In this document: in pieces, positions 10,620-22,318 of the stretch
Layout of the letters: each line of letters opens with the position of its first letter
Numbering within the stretch: position 1 is the stretch's first letter
NCBI GenBank assembly: GCA_029204045.2
Contig: CM055072.1
Span: 4,362,345-4,426,344 of the forward strand
Length of the DNA stretch: 64,000 nt
From: Tillandsia leiboldiana
Lineage: Eukaryota > Streptophyta > Magnoliopsida > Poales > Bromeliaceae
Direction: 5' to 3'
Program-made: the position numbers and the translations under genes
Notes under the pieces: generated by a model
The model's input: only the letters and a program-made list of their open reading frames with translations
Told to the model about the DNA's origin: nothing
Databases searched by the model: none

Positions 10620-13300
10620 ACACAGGAGGGTGACTCAATCAAATGGGGATAGAAAACACCCAACTCACCTCAGGCTCTCAAGTGGCCGTTCTCACTCATC
10701 ATAAGTCCCCCGGGACCCTCACCAAGGGTATAATTCGACTGCACACTGCTTCTACCTCAGAAGTAAGAATTGCATCGGTCGATCTTGACAGCTCAATTCC
10801 TCAACCAACTCCAAAGAAGTGAAATCCAAAATATGAGAGGGATCAAGTACAGTTCTTCCAGCCAGATAATTACTCGCGGACCAAACACCCCGCGTAGACT
10901 CAAATCAGCAAATCCCTACGGATAGTGGCTTCCACAAATCAAGATCCCCAAATTTCCAACTCTCAATTCCAAGTTTCCATAAGTGGCACCCACCGATCGA
11001 CCAATTCATTTCCAAGGTTGCACTGCTCGCCTAAACAAGGCGTAACTGACCATAAAGTCCTCGCCGGGATAATGATATACTGAATCAATCAAACAGCTCC
11101 AATAACTCTGTCCACCGGCGTTGCCTCAACCCGAATCTTCCTGAGTAACAAATACTTCATGTTCAAGAGTCTCTGGATAACTCCATGCTCTCTCTCTATC
11201 TCTGGCAATCATCCAAATCAATGCTGATATCATACTCAGCTTTAACTCCTCGAAGCTATACTGGCCCTGCTTAGTCCAAAAGCTTCTAATCTCTGTCACT
11301 AGCATAGGCTAATTCCCAACGGCATCACTCTTCGTTGGGTCCTCTGTCACTCATGCAGCTGAAATCGCAAGGCCTAACAACAAACCTTCCAAAGTCAAAA
11401 TTCATCTCCTCTCAACTTGGCAAACAACCTCTTCTCTCTAAGAAGTTGCAGTACCACCCTCAAGTGCTTCTCATGCTCTAAGTCACCTCGAAAATAAATC
11501 CAAATCTGTCTGTACTCGAACCATCATAGAACCCTCACCGTTGCGTACTCACAACGTGGCATCACTGCCGTGTACCAACGGCATGGCATCCTATCCAAAT
11601 ATCAATCTCTCGGATGCTCACTGCCGCATCCCCACGACGTGGTACTGAGTCACTTAGACCACTCGATCCATTAGATCCCGCAATTGCGCTATCAACTCTC
11701 TCTCTGTCTCCCGGGTGATACCCCAAGAGGTTCTATCGAAGTGGGCGCGGTCCCAAAACTATGTCGACCACTATCTCGATCTCCATCTCACTAAACGGCG
11801 GCTTCAATATTAGCTCAGGTAGAATCACACTCGGGATCACATGAGCGATAAGGATATTCTTTAGTCCCGGTGCCGCCGTAGGCACCTCCTCCTCAGTTGC
11901 TAACAAAGCGATACGACCACAACTCAACCTCCGTCGTGCTCTAGTTTCCTCTATAACCACACTCCTCCTGACCAGGTCCACGGAGGGTCATTGTCCTCTC
12001 TCGACAATCCAAGGTAGCATAACATTGGGGTGACCAATCCCTATCCAACCTCATATCAACATCTCGGAACTGATGTAGGACCAACAACTCAATGGATCAA
12101 AACCTAGGTCCTAACAGCACTGGGCAGGACTGGAAACACTCATCCATGTGCTATACGTGATCTGAAACCTGATCCTCACGTGCCCAAGCTAACAGTCTCA
12201 TCTCTGGCCCACGCGAAGCTACCCCTACTCTATGGAAACACACACAAGCGGTGTCGGCATCAACCATGCTCTAACTCCGATGACCACAAGGAAACCACAC
12301 CTGGTGAGACGCGATCCACTATCCTGGCGATGAATGCGGCCCACGCAATAGGCACTCACATCCTGGCACTGCTGCAGGTGCCTACGCTGTCAAGAACCTC
12401 ATGGTCTCTGTCTCCTCTGAGACCCCTGATCCAGAGACTGGAATCATGGAAACCTCGATCCACTCAACTATCCCAAAATCCGACGATGCTGGACGTCTCT
12501 CACTGAAGCTGTTCCCCTGCTCTTCGTTCCTCTTGGGCGTGATCACTGATCCTCAGTTAATCCATCGAGCATACACAATCGCTGCATCTAAGGTCGGCGC
12601 CCGCCGAGTATGCCCCAAATTAGAGATGTCTCGATGCAGTCTCCTCTCAAACATAATCAACCTCTAAGCCTCATCCTGGGCGACAAGGGGTACACTGCTC
12701 AACCGTCGCAGAAACTCGCTCCAGATCATCAACTGCGCTCCCGGTGGTCCAACAGGACCAGATCATCAACTGCGCTCCCGGTGGTCCAACAGGACGAACT
12801 CGACGCCACCGACTCTCGGCGTCCTTATCCCAAAAGTGCATGACCAAGCGCCCTAAAGCTTCTCCTGGATGAACAAATCCTCGAACAGCTCTTCCATAGC
12901 AGCGATCCAGTTCTCGGCCTCCCAAGGCTCCAAACTCTATCCCGAAATCTGCAGGGGATGGAACTAGACGAAGTAAAACAACCGGTCAGCAACTTCTCGC
13001 TGCTCCTGCACCATCAGTGGTGCGATCAGGGTCGAAATCGACGATGTCGCGGCCGGAAGTACTACTGGCGATACCAAAGGAATGCTCTCTGCTCAGACAT
13101 ACGCATCACGCGCTCCATGTTCTCTTCCTGGCGCCGCATCGCCTCAACATCGGGGCTACTTGGGCCCGTAGCTCTCAGACCTCACTCTGCTCTGTCCACT
13201 CAGCCTTTCGCTGTTCGGGCTCCTCCTCCAAGGTCAAACATGCCCTCGCCGCTGCACGACGTTTTGGAAGCATCGAAAACCACTGCAACAGAACAAACAT
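10620..13300 (-). pseudogene. Eroded gag-pol of D
   Basis: Reading right to left, sequence similar to the gag-pol of element B appears in order but in broken frames. Around 12850-12930 lies the gag block (compare the W(L/I).AMEKLF region of B). At 11733-11981 an 82-codon frame contains EVPTAAPGLKNI, the protease-RT linker of B. Around 11440-11510 is the RT segment before the FIDD active site, 11120-11200 matches the RNase H region, and 10640-10770 matches the chromodomain end. The integrase core and most of RT are missing. Its DNA aligns best with the same strand of B (41953-49756). It cannot make a working polyprotein. Confidence 0.75.
12721..12794. repeat. 37-bp direct repeat, two copies
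   Basis: CCAGATCATCAACTGCGCTC and the following bases through CAACAGGA occur twice head to tail (12721 and 12758). The array lies in the gag remnant of D. A related string without the duplication is seen in element A near 35720-35760 in the opposite orientation. Confidence 0.85.
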
Positions 13301-13363
13301 TAGGACTAAAACTCTCTCGACCCAATCAAGCAAAAGTCTAGAACATGTTACCCACACTAAAGC

Positions 13364-13389
13364 ATTATGTTGTCTGCAGCCAACATAAT
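13364..13389 (-). ncRNA. Leader hairpin of D, dimerisation-like
   Basis: On the sense strand a 9-bp perfect stem ATTATGTTG / CAACATAAT encloses the 8-nt loop GCTGCAGA with the self-complementary CTGCAG. It lies 181 nt inside the 5' LTR boundary, between PBS and gag. The same hairpin occurs at the same distance in A and B. The role is inferred from resemblance to retroviral dimer-initiation loops. Confidence 0.6.
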
Positions 13390-13549
13390 CATCTTTAGAG
13401 AAATAACAAGTAAGATCACTCGCCCCAATCCTCTGGGAGAGGTACAAACTCAATCAGGACTCTCGCTAAAGTTGCGTCTCTCTCGATAGTCATCCTACTG
13501 TCCAACCAATAGCCTAGGGTCTCTAAGTCCTCAACGACCTATATTCCTA

Positions 13550-13562
13550 GGCTCTGATACCA
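13550..13562 (-). promoter_or_regulatory. Primer-binding site of D (initiator Met-tRNA type)
   Basis: The sense strand reads TGGTATCAGAGCC, eight bases (GATTAGGG) after the LTR end. This is the standard plant retrotransposon PBS complementary to the 3' end of initiator Met-tRNA, and it fixes the orientation of D. Confidence 0.9.
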
Positions 13563-14478
13563 CCCTAATCTGTCACACCCCGGGGCTGAAACTGCGACCC
13601 GGGCTCGCCAACAGATCCGCCATCTGTGCAGAAACTGCTGCACAGACGAAGCGTCAACCCTGCAAAAGATCTATAGCTAAACATGTATCAGAGCTGAAAT
13701 AGAACTAATAGCCACATAAATCAAATACTGAACATCTGAATAAAATAAATTCTCAAAACATAGTCTCTCACAGCTATGATAATACAAGTAATCCTCACAT
13801 AACTCTCAGAATGTCCAGTACAAAAGTAGAATCATAAAAACAAAATACCGGGTACATCTGCCACAGACTCTCCATGCTGGTAAGGAACTAATCGGCCACG
13901 TCCACACCTCGATCTGCTGTCTCCGCGCGAACCAAGCCGGAACAGCTACCTCAACCTGTCACCGCAGCGGGTGTGAGATCTACTGCAGAAGGCATATCTC
14001 AGTGGGTACCGTTCTAATATCCACGGTATGCCCACTAAGTCTACTAGAGGCAAAACAGATAGGTATGCAGATAGATAGATAAAGGGGTAAGCTGAAAGAA
14101 AACTACAGCTAATATGTCTCAAACATAATGCTCAAAAGGAAACTCTATCATAACATGCGATGCATACTCTCGCTACTGCTAAAATGTCTCAATATCAATG
14201 CTCAAAGGAAAAACCATCTAAGAACATAATATGTAACCACTCGCTCATAACACCCAATCTCAATGACTGCAAAACTGGCTCAGTCCAGCCTGCGCCTGTC
14301 GTCTAGGTACGCACCTGCCCACTACCACCCATCCACAAGAGGACGGGATTTATGTGGGGCGTCCTAAACCGACTATCTCAATCTCACGCAAAGTGACCCC
14401 ATGGTAACTCGGCCAGGGGTATCAAGCGACCACTAGTGTATGAACTAGGCGCATCATCATCTCATCATCAACACGCAC

Positions 14479-14655
14479 TGTGACACCCCCGGAATTTGGA
14501 TTAGTCCTCTATATAAATGATATAATAGGACTAAATCTCTAACCCGGCTATAGCATTTTGGATGGTAGCAAGATCCAAGAGGAACATGAGAGTTAAGCGT
14601 GCAAGAGCTAGAGTAGTTCTAGGATGGGTGACCCCCTGGGAAGTGGGGCGTCACA
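14479..14655 (+). mobile_element. S-solo: solo LTR of 5S-carrying (Cassandra-type) TRIM
   Basis: This is a 177-bp LTR, TGTGACACCCCC to GGGGCGTCACA, flanked by CGCAC at 14474-14478 and 14656-14660. The other LTR of D (near 7441-7455) keeps the uninterrupted site with a single CGCAC, which gives an internal empty-site control. The right part of the LTR carries 5S rRNA sequence. Solo LTRs usually arise by LTR-LTR recombination after insertion. Confidence 0.95.
14571..14643 (+). promoter_or_regulatory. 5S rRNA-derived segment with pol III control boxes
   Basis: The segment matches the 3' half of plant 5S rRNA, including AGTTAAGCGTGC (box A), the intermediate element region AGAGTAGTTCTAG and GGATGGGTGACC (box C), then CCTGGGAAGT. 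It is not a complete 5S gene: the first 40 or so bases are absent or unrecognisable. In Cassandra elements such sequence supports a type 1 pol III promoter; activity here is not shown. Confidence 0.85.
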
Positions 14656-16369
14656 CGCACCCGGGGCGTAACTCGAGGGGAGCGACCCCAACGAGCTCAA
14701 GTATCTCAACTGTCTCAATAAGCGGCACATGCAGGCTATGGTCCACGATCAAACAGATCGGCAACTCGCTGCTCAAAGCACAACTCAGTCGGAACAAGAC
14801 TCCACGACTCAACAGGAAATGCCTAAATCCTCACATGATCTGTCGGAGAACCCTCTACGACTCAATCTGATAATGCACAACCCATGGCTAAGTCGGGAAA
14901 CCTCCACGACTCGATCTGCCAAAACCCCAAACTCTCATAACTAAGTCGGAGAACCACCTCCACTATCAAATCAAAGATACATAACTCATAATCTAGAACA
15001 ATCTCGTCAACCCTCAAGGGAGATCAAATCCACCTGACACTAGAACTCATCCCCAAACTCAAAAAGGGATCACTCGGCCCCCAGGCACGAGGTCTGATGC
15101 ACCATGAACCAATGCCATACCTCTGGTGAATTCATAATTTAAAAACCACCTTTAAAAATGCTGATTTTTTTTTAAAACGGGCTTTTTTGATTTTTAAAAC
15201 GATTCAGGTGCAATTATGGTGCCAACAAAACAGGCAGTCTAATGTCCTATAGTATCAGGAGTCTACTAAAAATGATCTGGGGTTCCCAGGAATTTTACAG
15301 AAAATTCCAGACAACTATCAGATTAAAAACGGTGAAAATAGCATGATAATTATGATCAAATTGCATTCAATAGCTTTAAAGGGCATTCCACACATTTTGG
15401 AGAAATTCCAACCCACCTGAAACGCTTTCCGTAGGCATTGCTAAAGTCGGTGAAGCGCCAAATCCTCAAACTGACGAAAATTCGAAAAACGCGTCGCGCG
15501 CGCGCACACTGCCACGTACCCGAAAAAATCCTCGGAAGCTCGGAAAAATACCTCGAGTCCACACAAAAATCCGAGCAAACTCTGGCTCGCCCCACAGCTA
15601 AGTCAATGCACACGCACAAGTAACCAACCAACCATACTCAATAATCCGTCAAAACCGGGTATTGATATCTAAAAAGAATCCATTAAAACTCGGCATCCCA
15701 AATACTCACCTCCGAAGAAAAATCCGGACGTATTTTGGCTCACTTCACGGTCAATCACAGTGTAAACAAAGATCCGAGTACTCCACAATCCACTAACAGC
15801 AGCTGTACACTCATATGTATAAGCTCACATAAAACAATCTACCAAAAAAATTCATAATCCACTTCTCTATAAGCTCCAAAGCACACATACACACTTCTCA
15901 CAGAACCCACAAAATTTACAGCTAACCTAAAACACCAAGAGCACTCATAAAAACCAAAAATTCATACAAACAAATCCAACACAAAAACTGCTCTGCAAAT
16001 AATTGCTCACCACCCCCATATCACACAAACAAACCACCAGCTCACCAACATCACTTAACACTAAACAAATAAATACTTACACACACAAAAATACATCATC
16101 TCTGCACACCCCACACACCCACATTACAAACTCACCATTGTCCAGACTGTTCAAGTGAAGACCGCGCGCCGCGGACTTGATCCGAGCTCCGCACGACACT
16201 TCGCCAAAAACCGCGCAACACAACGACGACGTCCTGAGAGAGCAAAAAAAAGGGGAAAAACCTTGTCAAATTGGCCACACGCGTGATCGCCGGTAAAAAA
16301 AACAGCTCCGGCCAACGAAAATGCCGCGCGCCGCATGCTAAAAGCTCCCCTGCGCACGCGCCGCCGCGC

Positions 16370-16810
16370 GCCGCCCAGCCGCTGCCCGCCAGCACTCGCG
16401 CCAGCAACCTGCCGCGCGGCGCCTAGCCCGCCGCACGGCGCCCTGCAGCGTTGCAGCGCGCTGCCCGCGCGGCGTCTGGGCCTGCCGCGCGGTGCCCAGC
16501 TGCGCAGCTGCGCGCACCCGCGCCCCAGCCGCGCAGCCCGCGCGCGCCTGGGCCCGCGGCGCGCGGCCCGCGCGGCGCATGGGCCGGCAGCGCGCTGCCC
16601 AGGCCCACAGCGCGCTGCCCAGGCCCACAGCGCGCGTCTGCAGCGCGCTCGCTGCGCGCCTGCGGGGCGCGCCTGCGCGCCCGCGCGTACCTGCGCAGCG
16701 CCCGGGCTGCGCCTGCGCGGCGCCCTGCGCGCTTCCGCGCGGCGCCCGCGCGGCGCCTGGTCCGCCGCTGCTGCGCCCGCCATTCGCGCGGCGCCCACCA
16801 CGCTTCCGCT
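16370..16810. other. Extremely CG-rich block in 5' LTR of D
   Basis: This is the counterpart of the block at 9190-9580. The two blocks have gained and lost short repeat units independently, for example a duplicated CCAGGCCCACAGCGCGC near 16598-16638. Long overlapping frames on both strands are compositional. Confidence 0.85.
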
Positions 16811-17806
16811 GCGCCACCTCCAAGCAGCAGCCTCCCCACCATGGACAGCAAGTCCACAACACAACTACAAAAATTAAAACCCAAAAATCTAAGCTCTCAT
16901 TCTCCGAAAATCCCAAGTTGAAACAAAACGGACAACCTACCTCGTGCACAGCCGACGCGCGCGCCGCTCGTCGCGCTCGGCCCCGCGGCTCCTCGCAGTA
17001 GGTCCAGACCAACTCATCACACAACCAATCATCTCATTTCCATATTTTTTTCTCTTCTTCTTCCTTCTTTTTCTTCCATTTCCCACTTCCTATGTTTCCT
17101 CTCTTTTCCTCTGTTTCTAGCTTTTGGAGGAGACGATTACGTGGCAAATTAATTAGCAGATGGCTAATTAAGTGGGTGGCAGCTGTAGTCACTAATTTAA
17201 ATAAAACTCCCACTCTCACACTTCCTCACTTCCTTTCTTTCTCTTTCCTTCAATCACTTCCTCACAGACCAAGCCACAAAATGCCACTAATTAATTAACA
17301 AAAATTAATTATATAATTCATAAAAGCTCACAACAATTCATTTTTTGTCCTCGGGGCCTCCGCACCAGTCCGGAACCTTCCGAACTCCGCTGTAATATGA
17401 AAATACACATGTCCACAGCTTTTTCTCCTCAAAAAGCTCAACCGTTGAGTCGGGGTGTTCAATCCAAAAACCGGCTCCATAATTATCAGTTCCGACACAT
17501 TTTTCGCCTTTGGATCCTCCGCGTCAGTCCGGAACCTCCCGAACTCCGCTGTAAATATAAAATACCCCTGTTCCCAGTGTTCCCCAATTTTTCTGCACAC
17601 CACGGAGGAGTAGAGTCTTCCCGAACCAGTCCTCAATCGGCGCACAGTGCTCGAAAAACTCCGATTCAAGCTGGGGCTTCTACATTGATCCGAGTCAACC
17701 CGAACTCATCTGTAAACACATATAGAACCTGCCTAGGGTGAATCTCCACCCCACGCCATCTTGCAAGGTCGGTGCGCCATCCGAGATCCCGGTACTCTAC
17801 AAAACC

Positions 17807-20153
17807 GACCCGACGGTCCAATATAATATGGATGAAAAATAACCGAACACTTCTTTATGACATATATTGTTCAATTTTCAAAAAGTGCACTTCCTCGCTT
17901 CTACCGCCCAACGGTTGGATAAGCTACACGATGCTCGTGTTCAGTGCACACCCTTCGGTAAAGGATGTATCATAATATACTAATCATAAAGAAAACAATA
18001 ATAAATAAGGTCAGATGTTACCAGTTTGCTAGAGTTTCCGATTCTAGATCGGGGTACCAACCTCTACCTGTAAGTCGTCCAGGGTACGAGTCTCCTCTAC
18101 GAACTCCTGTAAATCCACCGGACCTACCCAGGGTCCACAAATAGCACAATTCCAATTATGCCCCGAACAACCATGCCGTTGTTCGGGGAGGGACAAACTG
18201 GCCATCAAACCTCTAACTGCGACATTCATTTGTCCGGAGGTCCACGTCACCCGTAATATCCCTTGATATGAGAAATCATAACAATGTCAAATTACGCAGC
18301 AGAGATGTTTTAAGGGTGTACCTACCTGAAACGGAGATAAGCGACCGCGCTCACGCCCCTCCTAAGCATTAAAAACCTTACGCGGGCCTAATGAAAAATT
18401 TAGATAAAACAAATCAATATTATACCCCAAACCAGCAAATTCAGTGGTCCCGACCACTGTACAAAAAATCCCATCTGTCCTAAAAATCTGGAACTGCCTC
18501 CGGTGTCCGAATTGTCGCACCGATTAATTAACTGATCCAAATAATGCCTCGAATAGTTTTACTGTTATTCGGACGAGGACAAACAGTCCCCCGGATCCCA
18601 CACTGCGACAACCGGTCACCCGAAAAGCGAAAACACTCGAATGATAGGAAAACCGTGAAAAACACAAAATTACTGAAAAGGGGGATTTTACAAGTATACC
18701 GTAAGTAACAGACAAAAAACAAAATCCCGGTGGTGAAAGAAAAGGCCGAACTCAAAAACGGTATCCCGCTATCCGAAAACAACGAACCGATGAAAACTCC
18801 GCAACAAAAACCCCTCCGGTCGCAAAACCATACCTCCGATGCGAACCAACTATCGATGAGGCAACAGATGGAAAATCGAGCTCATACCGTTGCCTTGACG
18901 AAGCCCGTGTCGAAAAACGACCAAGCGGAGGCTCAATTGACGGAAAATGAAAACAATTCCATCAACCAAAAAACTGTGCAAAAACCCTCGTCGGCGACGA
19001 CGACGGCGCGGGCAGCCTGATAGCGGCGCGCGGTGCGGCCCCTGGCAGCAGCACGGTGCGAGCCTGGCAGCAGCGCGCAGCGCAGCCACTGGTAGCAACA
19101 CGGTGTCAGCCTGGCAACAGCGCGGCGCGGGCGGTCTGGCAGCAGCGCGCGGCGCGGACAGTCTAACAGCGGCGCGCGACGCAGCCCCTGGCAGCAACAC
19201 GGTGCAAGCCTGGCAACAGCGCGGCGCGGCGCTGACAGCAATGGGGCGCGGGCGGCCTGGCAGCAGCGCGCGGCACGGACAGCCTGACAGTGGTGCGCGG
19301 CGCAGCCCCTGGCAGCAACACGGTGCAAGCCTGGCAATAGCATGACATGACGTTGGCAGCAGTACGACGCAGGCGGCCTGGTCGCGGCACGTGGCGCGGG
19401 TGCATGCGGCGCCCAGCGGCGATGGCTATGGCATCCAACAGCGGCGGCCCGGCAGGGCGCGACCCCATGCGGCGTGCCCTAATCCGCGCGAGAGCGGCGC
19501 GGATGGCGCGCCTGACAGTGCGCGTGGCGCGGCCCCTATTGCGCTGGTAGCGCGCGGGCGGCGGCCTGCGCGGCAATCCACTAACCTCGCTTTGACGGAG
19601 AAGACGACGCGATCCTGATCTCCGCAGACGGTGGTGTTTCTGGATCCGCTGCCCGGTATTGGCGATGCTTCTGATCTCGGTCTTCGGCACGCACAACGAG
19701 GAAAGAGGAAGAAGAAGCGATCTATTCAGAACTAGGGTTATACGGTAATTGGGATTTATTTATTTATTTCACTCATTGTACGTATGAAGGTCCCAATATC
19801 CAATATTTAAAAGAAAAAAAATTCCAACCGACTTCCTCGATAAGCGTGCTGATTCTCCAAAATATCCCGTAACTGCTTGAACGGATCCCGATGCACCAAC
19901 AACACTTAACGGGTCCTGAGAAATTTCGAACTACCCTTTTCGAACCCGCTAACATTGAAAACCTCATTCCGGAAGATCCGTAAGGCGGATTTCCGATCGG
20001 ATCGCATCGTCGTTCTCCATTTAACGAGCTCTATCGCGATACGGTAGCCGCAACCCAAAAATTCCACACAAACCAACGCCAAGAAATCTCCACCTAAAAA
20101 CTAGCTTTATTCCAAAAGTCGACATTTAGGAAAATAAAATCAGTGTTATTACA
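17807..20153 (-). other. Right-hand part of LTR K
   Basis: It continues K beyond D. No credible gene is seen. Two loosely similar segments around 18120-18240 and 18500-18620 share ATTC.GACGAGG/GGGGAGGG, ACAAAC and CTGCGAC blocks and may be an old internal duplication. A GC-rich repeat follows at 19010-19345. The frames at 18730-19020 and 18850-19700 are low-complexity. Confidence 0.45.
19010..19345. repeat. GC-rich minisatellite in K
   Basis: The phrase GCCCCTGGCAGCA(A/G)CACGGTG recurs three times (near 19038, 19182 and 19305). CTGGCA(A/G)CAGCGCG phrases lie between them, giving a higher-order period of roughly 120-145 bp. Ala/Arg/Gln-rich frames on both strands are by-products. Confidence 0.75.
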
Positions 20154-20158
20154 CAAGA

Positions 20159-20469
20159 TGTTTGAGACGGTTATGGGTTGCTCCTTCCCTCGTCGGCTCA
20201 GCTCTACCCTTAGACTGACACTGGATCTGCTGCCTATTGAAACACTGGGGAGGGGTCTTCTAGTTCAGTTGGTCGGAGCTTCCCTTGAACTATAAATCTA
20301 GGGTTGTAGTGATCTTAACAGTGGCATCCTTTGTTTAGCCTCATTCTCTGTTGAGTCTCACTGCTCAGATACTTTTGTCGCGAGGCTAATTCAACAATCC
20401 CAAGGATCGGAATCAGCATGCAACTTTACTATACCTACCCTAGGATCTGACTGTGCTCGGATACCAAAT
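20159..20469 (-). other. Leader of element N, next to its PBS
   Basis: This would be the 5' leader of minus-strand element N. The bases next to the LTR on the sense strand read ATTTGGTATCCGAGC, one mismatch from the usual TGGTATCAGAGC primer site. No gag frame is readable, and the element is cut by K at 20153. Confidence 0.5.
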
Positions 20470-21101
20470 TGTAATATCCAAACTTGCTGTAACCCGTCGG
20501 TGATGAGAATACTCTGAGATGAGGATGGTGGCGAGCATGATGAAATGAGAATACTCTTAGACGAGGATGATGGTGATCCGATTATGGTAAATAAAGGAGA
20601 ATTTGAGATGAAATGAGGTAAGAGAGAAATAGAAATGCACTAGGAGAAGAGGGATAGAGAAAAGATGGGGAAGAAAGAGAAGAAAAGAGAGAGAATACAG
20701 AGAATTGGGGAAGAAGTCACTGTTCTAGTTTATTGCGTAATCCCCCTTTGATTACAGTACTACTTCTTATACTTAACTAACTTGTACTAAAGTATTAGTT
20801 GCATAAAGTAAGGATTAAATTGCAAACTATAAATACTAAATAGCAGATGGATTTGTAAAGGTCTCTTCTGGATATGGGCCGGGCCTGGTACGTGGGCTTC
20901 TCTCATAACCCGCTGCTTGCCTAGCCAACGGATCCACTATGCCGGGCACCTGCTCCACTAATCCAGTGTTTATTACTCAGATACCACTCACTTCTCTTAG
21001 ATTATGTCAAATTCTCCTCCTTCTACCCTAATCTCCTTGCCAGTACTCCTCTTCCCCACTTCTCTATTCCTCCATCCCTGTGGTAGTTGTTGGGTGTTAC
21101 A
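20470..21101 (-). repeat. Element N: 5' LTR of a minus-strand retrotransposon remnant
   Basis: The segment is bounded by TGTAA at the left and TTACA at the right, with a primer-binding site abutting the left end. It is a 632-bp, AT-rich LTR-like segment. The partner LTR is not in the window, so no target duplication can be confirmed. The superfamily cannot be assigned from what remains. Confidence 0.55.
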
Positions 21102-21952
21102 ATCTACTTCGTCCAAGTACACATATTTCTACTGCAATTGTGCCAGAATGTTGTTGTTGTTCATATTTCGCATACATAGATCATTGTTTTATCAAAATTT
21201 AAACAGTGATTAAATAAAAATAAAAATTAAACACAATTCATTAATCTAATTGATTAAAGTTTGATTGATCAAAGAAAACTTTAAAATGTTGTTATTTATC
21301 CTTAACAAGAACTTTAATTAGTGGCATGCGGTTTGGTGCATTAAATTTTGTAAGTTTATGTTAGATGTGACTCCGAAATTTGAAATTGCTTTGATATTAT
21401 GATTCCGATTCGCCGACAGTTTCACGGTGCGACGACAAATTTCATGGATGTCTGTGGTGAAAGCGGAGGGCTCGGGCCGCTAGGAAAAACCTGTTAAGAT
21501 TAGTGTTCTCTTTTCTTTTGCCCTAGAGAGATCGAGCGATAGTACGATCATCTGAATTTTGTATTCCCTTTGTTCCGACATAGTGAAACTCTCTTCTTTC
21601 TCCCGTAGTTTTTTTTCTGCAAAGGATTTTTCACATAAATCTATGTGTTCTACTTTGTTCATGCTTTTGAGATTTACTTTTGTGTGGTGGTCGCATATTC
21701 ATTTTGTGTTTAGTTTGTACGTTCGTTGCTAACAGTTTACAACCCAAAAAGGTTAGTAAACCCTACAATCCCCTGGATTGAATAAGGGGCTGGAGGATTA
21801 GGGATGCCAATAAATCAAATTTGGAACAAAATTTTCAAAATCTTAACTTGAACCCGAATCCAAAATTCAAACCTGAAATTCAAATCCGAATCTGAACCCA
21901 ATGGATTTTGAAATTTTATATCCAAATCTGAATTCAACCAAAAATATAAATT
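21102..21952. other. Unassigned AT-rich sequence
   Basis: I recognise no gene. The stretch 21825-21950 is a degenerate low-complexity repeat of phrases such as AATCCAAAAT, AATCTGAACC and GAAATTC. Small frames elsewhere lack any family signature. Confidence 0.4.
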
Positions 21953-21959
21953 TGAAATA

Positions 21960-22000
21960 GTCCCACATCGAATGGGAATGGGATTGTGATTGGGTATATA
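21960..22000 (+). promoter_or_regulatory. USE + TATA at U6 spacing, left LTR of T
   Basis: GTCCCACATCG (21960-21970) is an exact plant snRNA upstream sequence element (consensus RTCCCACATCG). TATATA starts at 21995, leaving 24 bp between them. In plant U6 genes the same two elements are separated by about the same distance, which selects RNA polymerase III; pol II snRNA genes use about ten bp more. Activity is not shown. Confidence 0.75.
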
Positions 22001-22276
22001 CGAGACAATGGACACTAGTAATAATAACTGGGCTTAAGCATTTTGGGCCGGTGGTTTGGGCCCAACGAGTTATTATTGCTAGTGAGTCGGGTCGTTATAT
22101 TCGGTATCAGAGCTAATCACCAGTCGGAAGTGTATGACGAGTCTCGGCTGAGCCTGGGTCTAGATGACAGGGTTAGTGAGACAAGTCTCACATCGCCTGA
22201 TGATCTTGGGTTGTGTGTGTGATTGGGCTGACGATGATGTCAGGCCTAAATGGAGGGAGTCTGTGACACCCCAATA

Positions 22277-22318
22277 GTCCTACATCGGATAGGAATGGGA
22301 TTGTGATTGGGTATATAA
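22277..22318 (+). promoter_or_regulatory. Decayed USE + TATA, right LTR of T
   Basis: GTCCTACATCG has one change from the USE consensus, and TATATAA starts exactly 24 bp later. Spacing is kept although both the USE and the intervening bases have changed. Confidence 0.65.

Larger units (their letters stand above)
5624..17801 (-). mobile_element. Element D: degenerate Tekay-type gypsy retrotransposon
   Basis: Two LTRs of about 4.03-4.05 kb (after subtracting the 917-bp duplication and the 5S TRIM insertion) flank a 3-kb interior. The target duplication is AAACC at 5619-5623 and 17802-17806. A PBS matching initiator Met-tRNA lies next to the right LTR, so the element runs right to left. The LTRs differ at many positions and the left one begins TATCAC instead of TGTCAC, so it is much older than B. 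The interior retains only scrambled gag-pol, so it cannot move on its own. It sits inside LTR K. Confidence 0.9.
13571..17801 (-). repeat. 5' LTR of D (right copy)
   Basis: It runs from TGTCACACCCCGGGGCTG to GGTACTCTACA and is interrupted by a 5S TRIM solo LTR. A U5 stem-loop (13623-13646) with a perfect 9-bp stem TCTGTGCAG / CTGCACAGA lies just before GGCGGATCTGT on the sense strand. The shared LTR stem-loop pair is at about 13975-14036. A CG-rich block occupies 16370-16810. The last few hundred bases mirror 10060-10569 with scattered substitutions. Confidence 0.9.
2744..20153 (-). mobile_element. Element K: old gypsy LTR, probably solo, split by J and D
   Basis: The left end is TGTCACGCCCCGGGAGCG, the typical start of a minus-strand Tekay-type LTR. 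The proposed right end is TTATTACA, giving TG...CA ends. The flanking pentamers CAAGG (2739-2743) and CAAGA (20154-20158) differ at one base, consistent with an aged target duplication. K consists of 2744-3914, 5274-5623 and 17807-20153, interrupted by a MITE, LTR J and element D. The start resembles the reverse complement of the end of LTR I (both CACGCCCC followed by TTTAAAAGC), so K and I are probably one family. The inner parts are too diverged for certainty. Confidence 0.5.

Noticed and set aside
13550..13562. tRNA gene fragment (TGGTATCAGAGCC)
   Set aside because: It is the short primer-binding site of an LTR element; no cloverleaf can be formed around it.
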